Assembly: GCF_042159835.1 (NCBI RefSeq)
Contig: NZ_JBBVGT010000002.1
Span: 620,001-684,000, forward strand
Direction: 5' to 3'
Length of the DNA: 64,000 bases
From: Albibacterium profundi
Lineage (GTDB): Bacteria; Bacteroidota; Bacteroidia; Sphingobacteriales; Sphingobacteriaceae
The notes beneath the pieces are model-generated. The model was not told the DNA's origin and did not search any database. It was given only the letters and a program-made list of their open reading frames with translations. Shown here piece by piece: positions 8,953 through 18,010 of the stretch. Numbering within the stretch: the stretch's first letter is position 1; each line of letters opens with the position of its first letter. A program made the translations under genes and the position numbers.

Positions 8953-9034
8953 TTGGCAATAAAAAGACTGTGAATCCTTACAGAACTATGGAATTTAATT
9001 GTAAGATTTAAATATTCGGCGGGCTCCTATTAAC

Positions 9035-9598
9035 TTATACCTTGTCTAATGGTTTACGTTTATCTTCCTTTATTTGCTTAAAATGACTGGGGGTAAGACC
9101 TGTCACCTTTTTAAATTGGTTACTTAAATAGGCGACACTTGAGTAATTGAGACGATAAGCGATTTCGCTTAATGATAACTCATCGTATACCAAGAGCTCT
9201 TTAACTTTTTCAATTTTCTGTGCAATAAAATATTTCTCTATCGTTACACCCTCTACTTCTGAAAACAAATTTGACAGGTAATTATAATCGAGATCCAAGT
9301 GCTGACTTAAAATATCTGAAAGGTTGATTTTCGCTTCATTGTTTTGATAATGAACCAAATCAATAATAACATTCTTAACCTGTTCAATTATTCTGCTTTT
9401 TTTATTATCGATGAGGTGAAAACCCAGAGCTTCTAACGAAGCTTCCAGCTGTTGGCGCTTCTCTAGCTTAAGTTCCTGGGCGGTTACTACTTCGCCTAAT
9501 TTGACGCTTTTGGTTTCAATGCCCAGCTTTTCCAGCTGGTCTTGCACAACCATAATGCAACGATCGCAGACCATATTTTTCACAAACAGCTTACTCAT
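9035..9598 (-). CDS. AraC-type regulator with N-terminal HMA-like domain
   Basis: A 187-aa protein joining two parts. Residues 1-70 look like an HMA metal-binding fold with a CxxC site (MVCDRC, Cys11 and Cys14). Residues 85-180 form the AraC DNA-binding domain with two helix-turn-helix units; LSEIAYRLNYSSVAYLSNQFKKVTG and TPSHFKQ are typical. It lies directly upstream of copA on the same strand, 109 bp away. I infer a metal-responsive (most likely copper) activator of the copA module. There is no cupin-type sugar-binding domain. Confidence 0.85.
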   Translation of the reverse strand: MSKLFVKNMVCDRCIMVVQDQLEKLGIETKSVKLGEVVTAQELKLEKRQQLEASLEALGFHLIDNKKSRIIEQVKNVIIDLVHYQNNEAKINLSDILSQHLDLDYNYLSNLFSEVEGVTIEKYFIAQKIEKVKELLVYDELSLSEIAYRLNYSSVAYLSNQFKKVTGLTPSHFKQIKEDKRKPLDKV

Positions 9599-9677
9599 CT
9601 GAATTAAATATTTGAATACACGAAGTTACGATTTATTCAGATTACTCGATAGTCAACTCATGCAACGGTCCACCGAG

Positions 9678-11048
9678 TTAATAAGTCTCCTGCAAAGTAA
9701 CCTTGTCAGCAACGCGGTAAACATATAACTCTTCATTATGTTGAGTAATATCCAAGCCCTGTTCTTCTTCCGCTTCTGTTACTCGAATAGGATCAATGAG
9801 GTTAACTAATTTAAAAATACCATACGAAACAGCGAAGCTATAGCTCGTGACAATCAGAATGCCCACCACCTGAGCAATGAAGAAACTGGTTTCTCCAAAA
9901 AGTAATCCATCAGCAGCATCAGGATTCACGATTGTGGAAGCAAAAACGCCCGTAAAAAACATACCAACAATCCCACCAACACCATGACATGGGATAACAT
10001 CCAGCGTATCATCTAAGGATGATTTTGATCGCCATTCCATAGCTAGGTTCGAAATAATAGCGGCAATAACACCAATAAAGACACTTTGCGGAATCGCAAC
10101 AAAACCAGCCGATGGAGTAATGGCAACCAATCCCACTACAGCTCCGATACAAAAGCCGACAACTGAAGGCTTTTTACCACGTAGAACATCAAAAAACATC
10201 CAAGCTAATCCTGCGGCTGCAGCAGCTATATTAGTCGTTGAAAAGGCAGAAACTGCCAACGAGTTAGCAGCTAGTGCAGATCCTCCGTTAAAACCAAACC
10301 ATCCAAACCAAAGAAGCCCTGTACCAATTAGCACATAAGTTATATTAGCAGGCTGAATTTTAATGTGATTTGCATGTGCCTTCCGTCGTTTAAGTACCAA
10401 AACACCTGCAAGTGCCGCACATCCGGCGGAAATATGAACGACCGTTCCCCCAGCAAAGTCGAGAACCCCCAAACGAGCAAGAAAACCTTCAGGATGCCAG
10501 CTCCAGTGAGCGAGAGGTGCATAAACAAAAAGCGAGAAAAGCACGATAAAAAGAATGTAGGATGTAAACTTAATCCGCTCGGCGACCGCACCAACAACAA
10601 TACCCGGCGTAATAATCGCAAACATTAAATGAAAGAATGCAAATAGCGAGAAAGGTATAGTCGGTGCTGCTGGCCAAGGTTCACCCGACACAACATTTTG
10701 CAGAAACAAGAAGGAAGTTGGATTCCCAATCACCCCCCCTAATGAATCTCCAAAACAAAGGCTAAAGCCTACGACCACCCAAAGAATACTTACAACGCCA
10801 GCTGAGACAAAGCTCTTTATCATAGTTGAAATCACGTTCTTACTGTTGACCATTCCACCGTAAAAAAAAGCTAAACCGGGGGTCATGAGGAATACTAAGG
10901 CAGCAGAGATAAGAACCCAAGCAATGTCTGAACTATTATAGGTATTAGTACCATCAAAATTCAATTCAGGGCGGATAAAAAGAGCTGAAATAGCTATCAC
11001 GGCAAGCACCAAAAACGGAAAACTCTGTTTAATTGTTATTTTTTTCAT
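9678..11048 (-). CDS. amt: Ammonium transporter
   Basis: A 456-aa Amt/Mep/Rh-family channel of the inner membrane with about 11-12 hydrophobic segments. Family features include AFFYGGMVNSKN, FAGGTVVHISAG, LLWFGWFGFNGGS and the late ...VIPCHGVGGIVGMFFTGVFA, which carry the conserved pore histidines. The C-terminal cytoplasmic tail contains GLDITQHNEELY, resembling the region contacted by PII proteins, but no glnK/glnB lies in the window next to it. The first ~30 residues are hydrophobic and may act as a cleaved signal peptide. Confidence 0.95.
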   Translation of the reverse strand: MKKITIKQSFPFLVLAVIAISALFIRPELNFDGTNTYNSSDIAWVLISAALVFLMTPGLAFFYGGMVNSKNVISTMIKSFVSAGVVSILWVVVGFSLCFGDSLGGVIGNPTSFLFLQNVVSGEPWPAAPTIPFSLFAFFHLMFAIITPGIVVGAVAERIKFTSYILFIVLFSLFVYAPLAHWSWHPEGFLARLGVLDFAGGTVVHISAGCAALAGVLVLKRRKAHANHIKIQPANITYVLIGTGLLWFGWFGFNGGSALAANSLAVSAFSTTNIAAAAAGLAWMFFDVLRGKKPSVVGFCIGAVVGLVAITPSAGFVAIPQSVFIGVIAAIISNLAMEWRSKSSLDDTLDVIPCHGVGGIVGMFFTGVFASTIVNPDAADGLLFGETSFFIAQVVGILIVTSYSFAVSYGIFKLVNLIDPIRVTEAEEEQGLDITQHNEELYVYRVADKVTLQETY

Positions 11049-11433
11049 AGAATTTAAAATAAAAAGGCATTAAAAAAGGCATAAAGATGGACTATCTATT
11101 AATACTATCACATAAAAGACAAAATACACTCACTTTGCACTGTAAAATTATATATATTTTCATAAAATCAACAAACTATATATAAAAAAAACATATTGAA
11201 TCATTTTTTTATGATAAAAATCAATTATGGTCATAAAAATAACATATTATTCCGATTTTTAACACGCATTATACAGTTTTTATTAAAAATAATAAATTAT
11301 CAAGTAAGTAAAATAGCGATTATCATTAACAGAATCTTAATACCCTGCTCATACCAGCATAATACGAACTGAGTATTTTTATCGCCGACGAGGGAGACTG
11401 CTACTCTTTCCCTCTCGTCAGCCATCACCTATC
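11049..11433. other. AT-rich spacer between amt and the sugar cluster
   Basis: A 385-bp divergent intergenic region with no gene. It is very AT-rich and should hold both the amt promoter (minus strand) and the sugar-cluster promoter (plus strand), though I could not pick either with a good -33/-7 pair. An imperfect hairpin, GACGAGGGA near 11387-11395 facing TTCCCTCTCGTC near 11408-11419, sits just before the first sugar-cluster gene and could be leader structure. Confidence 0.45.
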
Positions 11434-12453
11434 ATGAATAATAAGAAATTGAATATCCTATATGCGATTCAGGGCACCGGGAACGGCCACCTGAGCAGAG
11501 CCAGGGATATTGTTCCCATATTACAATCCAAAGGCAATTTAGACTTACTTATCAGCGGCACTCAGGCTGACGTTGACCTGCCATATGAGGTCAAATACAG
11601 GTTCAACGGCTTAAGCTTTATTTTTGGCAAAACTGGAGGAGTGGATCTCGTCGAAACCTATAGGCAAGGAAATATACGTCGCCTGTTAAATGAAATTAAA
11701 CAACTTCCATTGGATGAATATGATGTTATTATTAACGATTTCGAACCCGTATCGGCCTGGGCATGTTATCTAAAAAACAAACCGTGCATATCGCTGAGTC
11801 ACCAAGCAGCTGTAGTCGCCAATAAAGCACCGAAACCCAAAAAACAAGACCTGATCGGTAAAATAACTTTGAAGAACTATGCTCCTACGACCAGTCAATT
11901 TGGATTTCATTTCGAACGATACGACAATAATATATACACACCTGTTATTAGACAAACGATTCGAGACCAAAAGCCGACAAATCAGGGGCATTATACGGTT
12001 TATCTTCCCTCCTATGATGATGAAAAAATAATTCGTGTGCTTTCTGAGATTCCAGAAACACGATGGCAGGTTTTTTCAAAACACACAGCCAAGGACTATC
12101 AAATTGGCAATATTTTCATCCACCGGATCAATAACGAGCGATTTATTCAAAGCATGGCCGGGGCTGCTGGTGTTCTTTGTGGCGCTGGTTTCGAAACGCC
12201 TGCCGAAGCTTTATATATGAAGAAGAAGCTAATAGTTATTCCGATGAAAAATCAGTTTGAACAACATTGCAACGCAGCTGCACTCAAACAAATGGGCGTA
12301 CCCGTATTGAAGAACTTAAAGAAAAAACGCTTACCGAAAATTAAAGAATGGGTCAATTCGAAGCAAATAATTGCCGTAGACTATCCCGACGACACAGAGG
12401 AGATCATTGATTTAATCTTGTCTAAACATAGCCAAGAACAAATCGTTTTATAG
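11434..12453 (+). CDS. Glycosyltransferase, GT-B fold (MJ1255/MurG-like)
   Basis: A 339-aa glycosyltransferase. The N-terminal glycine motif ILYAIQGTGNGHLSRA (residues 8-23) is typical of MurG/GT28-like and MJ1255-like enzymes. The C-terminal nucleotide-sugar region has CGAGFETPAEALYMKKK and IPMKNQFEQHCNAAAL, a donor-binding pattern. No membrane helix or signal is seen, so it acts in the cytoplasm on an unknown acceptor. It opens the sugar cluster and ends 2 bp before the beta-glucosidase start, so the two are almost certainly co-transcribed. Its role beside a glycosidase is unclear. Confidence 0.78.
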   Translation: MNNKKLNILYAIQGTGNGHLSRARDIVPILQSKGNLDLLISGTQADVDLPYEVKYRFNGLSFIFGKTGGVDLVETYRQGNIRRLLNEIKQLPLDEYDVIINDFEPVSAWACYLKNKPCISLSHQAAVVANKAPKPKKQDLIGKITLKNYAPTTSQFGFHFERYDNNIYTPVIRQTIRDQKPTNQGHYTVYLPSYDDEKIIRVLSEIPETRWQVFSKHTAKDYQIGNIFIHRINNERFIQSMAGAAGVLCGAGFETPAEALYMKKKLIVIPMKNQFEQHCNAAALKQMGVPVLKNLKKKRLPKIKEWVNSKQIIAVDYPDDTEEIIDLILSKHSQEQIVL

Positions 12454-12455
12454 AT

Positions 12456-13796
12456 ATGAGAAAAAGTGACTTTGGAGAGAATTTTAACTGGTGGGTCTCA
12501 ACAGCGGCCTATCAAATAGAGGGAGCGTACCAGGATGGAGGAAAAGGATTATCGATTTGGGATCAATTTGTAAAGAAAAAAGGCAATATTTTAAACAACG
12601 ATCATGCGAATATAAGTGCGGACTTCTACAACCGGTTTGAGGGCGATTTAGCGCTGATGAAAGCAATGGGTATCCCCAATTTCCGATTTTCGATTTCATG
12701 GAGCCGTATTTTCCCAAACGGCACTGGGAGCGTAAACCAGGAAGGAGTGGACTTTTACAATAAACTTATTGACAACTGCTTGGAGTACAATATCGAGCCA
12801 TGGATTACTTTATATCACTGGGATTTGCCATTTGCTTTAGAAAAGCTTGGAGGTTGGACTAACCGTGATATTCTTCATTGGTTTGGCGAGTATGCAAGTT
12901 TCTGCATACGTACTTTCGGCGACCGTGTTCAAAATTGGATGATTCTCAATGAACCCATGGTGTTCACGGGTGCTGGGTATTTCCTAGGGGTGCACGCTCC
13001 GGGCCGAAGAAAGCTTTCCAATTTTTTCCCGGCTGCTCATCACGCTGCTTTGTGCCAGGCAGAGGGAGGGCGAATTATTCGATCGGAACGGAACAACATG
13101 AATATAGGCACAACATTCTCCTATACACATGTCGAGCCCTACAGCACAAGACTTCGAGATATCAAATCAGCAAGTAGAATTGACACGCTTTTAAATCGGA
13201 CATTTATTGAACCCTTGATTGGTCTCGGTTACCCGATAGATGGATTGGCAAGTTTACAACCCATTGAAAAATGGATGAAGGAAGGCGATGATCAAAAACT
13301 ACGATTTAACATGGACTTCATTGGTCTTCAATGCTATACGAGAGAAATCATCAAACATTCTTATTTGACCCCAATTCTTAAAGCAAAGCTGGTGTCTGCT
13401 AGCAAACGTAATGTCGACCGAACCAGCATGAACTGGGAGGTATACCCGGAATCTATTTATCATTGCTTGAAGCGGGTTTCAGAGTATCCGGGTATAAAAA
13501 GCTTAATTATCACCGAAAACGGTGCTTCATTTCCTGATTTGGAAAAAGAAGGTGAAATTTATGACAATCAGCGAAAGGTCTATCTTGAGAGCCACATGAA
13601 GCAGGTACTGAGAGCTAAAAAAGAAGGAGTTGACGTGAACGGTTATTTCGTTTGGAGCTTCATCGACAATTTTGAGTGGGCAGAAGGCTTTATGCCAAGA
13701 TTCGGCCTTGTTCATATCAACTATTCAACACAGAAAAGAACCATCAAATATTCCGGCAAATGGTTTAAAAATTTCCTAAAAAAGCCACATTATTAA
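12456..13796 (+). CDS. GH1 beta-glucosidase
   Basis: A 446-aa family 1 glycoside hydrolase. The N-terminal family signature is FNWWVSTAAYQIEGA; the acid/base Glu166 is in LNEP, and the nucleophile Glu354 in ITENG. The C-terminal WSFIDNFEWAEGF is the usual aglycone/sugar O6 region. No signal peptide, so it works on sugars already imported. GH1 enzymes cleave beta-glucosides, beta-galactosides or their 6-phosphates; with no PTS and a permease plus ROK kinase next door, unphosphorylated beta-glucosides are the most likely substrates. Confidence 0.93.
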   Translation: MRKSDFGENFNWWVSTAAYQIEGAYQDGGKGLSIWDQFVKKKGNILNNDHANISADFYNRFEGDLALMKAMGIPNFRFSISWSRIFPNGTGSVNQEGVDFYNKLIDNCLEYNIEPWITLYHWDLPFALEKLGGWTNRDILHWFGEYASFCIRTFGDRVQNWMILNEPMVFTGAGYFLGVHAPGRRKLSNFFPAAHHAALCQAEGGRIIRSERNNMNIGTTFSYTHVEPYSTRLRDIKSASRIDTLLNRTFIEPLIGLGYPIDGLASLQPIEKWMKEGDDQKLRFNMDFIGLQCYTREIIKHSYLTPILKAKLVSASKRNVDRTSMNWEVYPESIYHCLKRVSEYPGIKSLIITENGASFPDLEKEGEIYDNQRKVYLESHMKQVLRAKKEGVDVNGYFVWSFIDNFEWAEGFMPRFGLVHINYSTQKRTIKYSGKWFKNFLKKPHY

Positions 13797-13876
13797 AAAA
13801 ATATAACTTTAAGCAGCTAAAATTATTGCTAAATCGTTTTGTTTTTGTTTTATTTGAAGATAAAATCAAAGTCAAC

Positions 13877-15100
13877 ATGACGACCAAACCTAAATTCACA
13901 GAGAAAAAGTATCTCATTACACTCTTGTGCGTCACCGCTTTATTTATGTTGTGGGGCATTGCTATAACCATGGGAGATGTACTAAACAAGCATTTCCAGA
14001 ACGTTCTCGGGGTCAGCAAGTCGGAATCCGGATTGGTTCAATTTTCCATTTTTGGTGCCTATGCCGTTATGGGGATACCAGCAGGATTATTCATGAAGCG
14101 CTTTGGCTACAAGAATGGTGTATTATTAGGGCTTTCACTTTATGCTTTTGGAGCATTCCTATTTGTGCCTGCAGCAAATGCTGAGTCATTCGGCTATTTC
14201 AGGATAGCCCTTTTTATCCTCGCCTGTGGCCTAGCAACCTTAGAGACCGTTGCTCACCCCTTTGTAGCAGCACTCGGGAATCAGCGCACAAGTGATCAGC
14301 GGATCAACTTCGCACAATCTTTCAACGGACTGGGAACGATTATCGGCCCGGTTATAGGAAGCTATTTTATTTTGCGAGGTAGCGGCATAGACGGCACCCT
14401 AGACTCTGTTAAAACTCTTTACATAGTTATAGGTTGTGTAATTGCCGCATTCGCATTGATATTTTCGACCTTGAAGATTCCAGCATTAAGCACGAATTTT
14501 GAAGATGAAAATGAGGCACAGATCGACAAACCAATAGCGCCCAAGAAAAAGTTATTTCAGCATCGCCATTTTAAGTGGGCAATTGCGGCACAATTTTTTA
14601 ATGCCGCCGCGCAAGGAGGAACATGGGCATTCTTTATTAACTACGGGCATGAGATTATGGGCTTTTCAGACGAACTAGCAGGCTATTATTTCGCACTCAG
14701 TATGGTCTTTATGACGATAGGCCGGTTCGCAGGCACATTTTTAATGAAATACTTAGCACCCAACAAACTCTTGTCAATTTTTGCCTTTGCCAATATTGTC
14801 ATGTGTGTAATTATTGGCGGAGCTTGGGGTTGGCCATCATTTGTTGCTCTACTAATGTTAAACTTCTTTTTTAGTATTATGTTCCCAACTATCTTTAGTT
14901 TAGGGTTAAAAAACCTTGGCCCGCATACCCAGCAAGGATCGTCGTTTATCGTGATGGGAGTTGTTGGAGCCGCATTTTTTCCTTACTTTATGGGGTCTAT
15001 TGCCGATCATTATGGAATTTCGCAAGCATATTATTTACCAATTATCTGTTATTTAATTATATTCTTGTTTGGCAGTATATTTTACAAGGTTAAAGGATAA
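13877..15100 (+). CDS. FucP-like MFS sugar:proton symporter
   Basis: A 407-aa major facilitator protein with about 12 hydrophobic segments. It resembles the FucP/GluP (fucose, glucose/galactose) branch: LLCVTALFMLWGIAITMGDVLNKHFQ near the start, FGAYAVMGIPAGLFMKRFGYKNG in loop 2-3, and ATLETVAHPFVAALG mid-way. The frame opens at TTG 13826, but the first ATG at 13877 gives the usual family start. It sits between the beta-glucosidase and the LacI regulator, and probably imports the sugar or disaccharide used by the cluster. Confidence 0.9.
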   Translation: MTTKPKFTEKKYLITLLCVTALFMLWGIAITMGDVLNKHFQNVLGVSKSESGLVQFSIFGAYAVMGIPAGLFMKRFGYKNGVLLGLSLYAFGAFLFVPAANAESFGYFRIALFILACGLATLETVAHPFVAALGNQRTSDQRINFAQSFNGLGTIIGPVIGSYFILRGSGIDGTLDSVKTLYIVIGCVIAAFALIFSTLKIPALSTNFEDENEAQIDKPIAPKKKLFQHRHFKWAIAAQFFNAAAQGGTWAFFINYGHEIMGFSDELAGYYFALSMVFMTIGRFAGTFLMKYLAPNKLLSIFAFANIVMCVIIGGAWGWPSFVALLMLNFFFSIMFPTIFSLGLKNLGPHTQQGSSFIVMGVVGAAFFPYFMGSIADHYGISQAYYLPIICYLIIFLFGSIFYKVKG

Positions 15101-15126
15101 AATGAGATCCGATAAAGTTTTTTGTA

Positions 15127-16131
15127 ATGAAAAAAAAATCAATTATAGACATAGCCAAGGAGTTGAATATCTCTCCAACAACGGTTTCTTTTATTCTTAA
15201 TAATAAGGCTGAAGAAAAAAGAATCAGCAAGAAGCTGACAAAAACCGTCAAGGATTATGTCGAGAAAGTAGGCTATAAGCCAAGCTCTATAGCGCGCAGC
15301 CTTCGTACAGGCAAAACCAATACGATCGGCTTAATGGTTGAAAATATTGCCAACCCATTTTTTGGAACGGTTGCAAGAAAAATTGAAGAGGAAGCATATA
15401 ATCATGGCTATCGAATCCTTTATTGCAGTACGGATAACAGTCCAGAAAAAACGAAAGATCTGCTTCATGTTTTTAAGGAACGTAAAGTTGACGGCTACAT
15501 TATCAGTCCCCCTGCCGGTATTGAAAAAGAGATAGAAAGTCTGATTCAAGCTGATATCCCTGTCGTAATGTTTGACCGTGAAATTAGTGTCGAAACTGAC
15601 CTCGTTATTATCAATAATGAAGAGAGCACCTACCAAGGGACAAAGCATCTGCTCGAAAAATTTAAAAACATTGGCTTTGTGACATTAGATTCAAATCAGA
15701 CGCAAATGATTAGCCGGCTTGAGGGATATCAACGTGCGGTTAAGGAGGCTGGGGCGAAGGAGTACATTCATAGGGTGGCATACAGCCAGCAAGACGAAAA
15801 GGTTACAAAAGAAATTACAGCATTCCTGAAAAACAACGAGTCACTTGACGCTATCCTCTTCGCAACCAACTACCTAGTAGTAAGCGGATTAAAAGCGCTT
15901 CAAAAACTAGAATTAAAAATACCAGAAGACATTGGCGTGGTTGCATTTGACCATCATGACCTATTCGAATTACACTCACCAACTATTACGTCAATAGACC
16001 AACCGATTAATGAAATAGCGACCAAAGCGATCCAGTTACTCCTCAAGCGCCTAAGTGGCAAGACCTCTAGTCCGCCTCAAGAAACGATCCTTTCAACAGT
16101 TATGCAGATTCGAGAATCTTCAAAAAAATAA
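15127..16131 (+). CDS. LacI-family transcriptional regulator
   Basis: A 334-aa regulator. The N-terminal LacI helix-turn-helix is IIDIAKELNISPTTVSFILN, followed by the hinge helix SIARSLRTGKTNTIG. The remaining residues form the periplasmic-binding-like sugar domain (ENIANPFFGTVARKIEEEA, PEDIGVVAFDHHDLFELHSPTITSIDQP). It lies 26 bp after the permease and 68 bp before the kinase, so it most likely controls this sugar cluster in response to its substrate. I could not find a convincing palindromic operator. Confidence 0.93.
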   Translation: MKKKSIIDIAKELNISPTTVSFILNNKAEEKRISKKLTKTVKDYVEKVGYKPSSIARSLRTGKTNTIGLMVENIANPFFGTVARKIEEEAYNHGYRILYCSTDNSPEKTKDLLHVFKERKVDGYIISPPAGIEKEIESLIQADIPVVMFDREISVETDLVIINNEESTYQGTKHLLEKFKNIGFVTLDSNQTQMISRLEGYQRAVKEAGAKEYIHRVAYSQQDEKVTKEITAFLKNNESLDAILFATNYLVVSGLKALQKLELKIPEDIGVVAFDHHDLFELHSPTITSIDQPINEIATKAIQLLLKRLSGKTSSPPQETILSTVMQIRESSKK

Positions 16132-16199
16132 AGAGATCAGGGTGAAGCTAAAACGATTTATTATATTTGGCAACAAAATACAAAACTAGTAGATAATCT

Positions 16200-17099
16200 A
16201 TGGACATTGTTACGGGGGTAGACATCGGTGGTTCACATATAAGCTGCGCGCAAGTCGACCTTGCAAAAAAGGAGATTGTGCCGGACACCTTATGCCGCAA
16301 GGCGGTAAACTCAAAAGAGCAGGCCGATGTAGTTATAGGGCAATGGTGTGAGTGCATCCAGGAAAGTCAATCTAAGGCAGGCGTTTCCGGCACTCAGTTA
16401 GGCATCGCCATACCGGCACCGTTCGACTATGATGAAGGAGTCTGTCTTATTAAAAATCAAGATAAATTCGACTTACTCTATAATGTCAATATAAAGACAC
16501 AATTAGCTGAGCGACTCGGCATCGAACGCTGCGATATTGCAATGCAAAACGACGCGAGCTGCTTTATGTTAGGAGAAATGATTGTGGGAGCAGGAAAAGA
16601 TTTCGAATATGCATTGGGAGTAACCCTTGGCACGGGCTTAGGTTCGGCTTCTGCTAAAGGCATGAACATCCAAGATGCTAGTTTGTGGAACACACCCTTT
16701 CGAGACAGTATCGCCGAGGAATATATATCCAATCGCTGGTTCCTGAACAGCTATTTTGAACGCAGCGGTCTACGGTTTCCGGGCGTTAAAGAGCTTGCCA
16801 AACATGCAGAGACGGATTCTACCGCGCGCGATTTATTTATCGAATTTGGAGACAGTTTAGGCCAATTTATTGAGATTGCGATGGAACAAGTCAACTATAA
16901 TCCGCAGGTCATTATCTTAGGTGGCAACATTGCGAAAAGCAATCATTTATTTTTGGATGCGACCCAAACCTACCTTTCGAACAAACAAATTGAACTCCCT
17001 ATAAAAATTGCGGAGTTGGGTGAGCTGTCTGCTATTTATGGTGCTGCCGGATTATGGAAGAACCTTAATTTTTCAGGAAATTCTTTACCCCAGCTTTGA
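16200..17099 (+). CDS. ROK-family sugar kinase
   Basis: A 299-aa ROK protein. It has the ATPase-fold phosphate-1 motif GVDIGGSHISCAQVD at residues 6-20, the catalytic-Asp region MQNDASCFMLGE, and phosphate-2 GVTLGTGLGSA. The usual ROK zinc motif (CxCGxxGC) and the preceding His are missing: that stretch reads DASLWNTPFRDSIAEEYISN. Some ROK kinases of Bacteroidota share this lack. Expected role: phosphorylating glucose or a related sugar released by the GH1 enzyme. Its last 35 bp overlap the convergent patatin gene. Confidence 0.85.
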   Translation: MDIVTGVDIGGSHISCAQVDLAKKEIVPDTLCRKAVNSKEQADVVIGQWCECIQESQSKAGVSGTQLGIAIPAPFDYDEGVCLIKNQDKFDLLYNVNIKTQLAERLGIERCDIAMQNDASCFMLGEMIVGAGKDFEYALGVTLGTGLGSASAKGMNIQDASLWNTPFRDSIAEEYISNRWFLNSYFERSGLRFPGVKELAKHAETDSTARDLFIEFGDSLGQFIEIAMEQVNYNPQVIILGGNIAKSNHLFLDATQTYLSNKQIELPIKIAELGELSAIYGAAGLWKNLNFSGNSLPQL

Positions 17100-17922
17100 G
17101 TTTATTTATAAACGAACTTTCACCCTTTAAAAGATGTGTTCGTTCGGCTAGGTATAATTTCGTATAATCGTATCCTGCCTGTATGATTTCGTGCGACTTA
17201 TTTAGGTCAAACAGTAAATAGTTTACCAGCTCTTTAGGCTCTATATACATAAAGCAATCACGTGCCGACGAATAAACCGTATTGGCGAAGCTTAAGTGAA
17301 ATGAACGGTCTATTGTTTCCCAGAGACCTCTTTTGGGATTTAAATCACGAATAGGATTAACATGTACCGCAATTATTTCATTTTTACGATCAATAAACGG
17401 CTCCACGGGTAAGTTATTAGCAAGCCCTCCATCCACATAGACGACTGAATCAATCTCAACAGACGGGAATATAGCTGGTATAGCGCAAGAAGCTTCTATT
17501 GCATCCAAAATATTCCCCTCGTTAAATATCTTCTGTCTCCCGTCCACATAAGATGTCGCTGTGACATATAGCGGAATGGGGAGCTCTTCGAAAGTTTTAT
17601 ATCGAAGATTCTCTTCCAGATAGGCTTTGATTTTTTTGAACGAGACGAGACCATGCCTGATAGAATGCCAGGTCAGCATTTTTCGGGTTAGTTTTCCGTC
17701 TAGCATCTCTATAATCTCATCCGGCGTATAACCATTCGCAAGAAATGCACCTGCGATAGCTCCTGCACTCGTGCCTGAGATAGCCGATGGATAAATTCCA
17801 TACTCATACAAGGCTTTGGCGACACCTAAATGCGCAAAACCCCGAGCAGCTCCACCCGACAATACAAATGCCTTCTTCATAGATGATGTTGGTATGCTTA
17901 AAGATAGATTTATCTTTCCCAT
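17065..17922 (-). CDS. Patatin-like phospholipase
   Basis: A 285-aa RssA/patatin-type lipid acyl hydrolase. The oxyanion loop GGAARG is at 23-28, nucleophile Ser52 in GTSAG (50-54), and catalytic Asp164 in DGG. The hydrolase core spans about residues 16-180; the C-terminal 100 residues are helical. There is no signal peptide, so it is probably cytosolic or peripheral to the membrane. ATG 17922 starts the frame; an internal ATG at 17880 (MKKAFVLSGG) would match the usual family start and is an equal candidate. Convergent with the ROK gene, overlapping it by 35 bp. Confidence 0.88.
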   Translation of the reverse strand: MGKINLSLSIPTSSMKKAFVLSGGAARGFAHLGVAKALYEYGIYPSAISGTSAGAIAGAFLANGYTPDEIIEMLDGKLTRKMLTWHSIRHGLVSFKKIKAYLEENLRYKTFEELPIPLYVTATSYVDGRQKIFNEGNILDAIEASCAIPAIFPSVEIDSVVYVDGGLANNLPVEPFIDRKNEIIAVHVNPIRDLNPKRGLWETIDRSFHLSFANTVYSSARDCFMYIEPKELVNYLLFDLNKSHEIIQAGYDYTKLYLAERTHLLKGESSFINKLKAGVKNFLKN

Positions 17923-18010
17923 TTCGCAAACTCAGTTTAAATGAAATGATTATTAGGCGCCGCGATGTAGCCCTAAATTTATCTATCTTTAGATTTAAAA
18001 TAAAACACGA

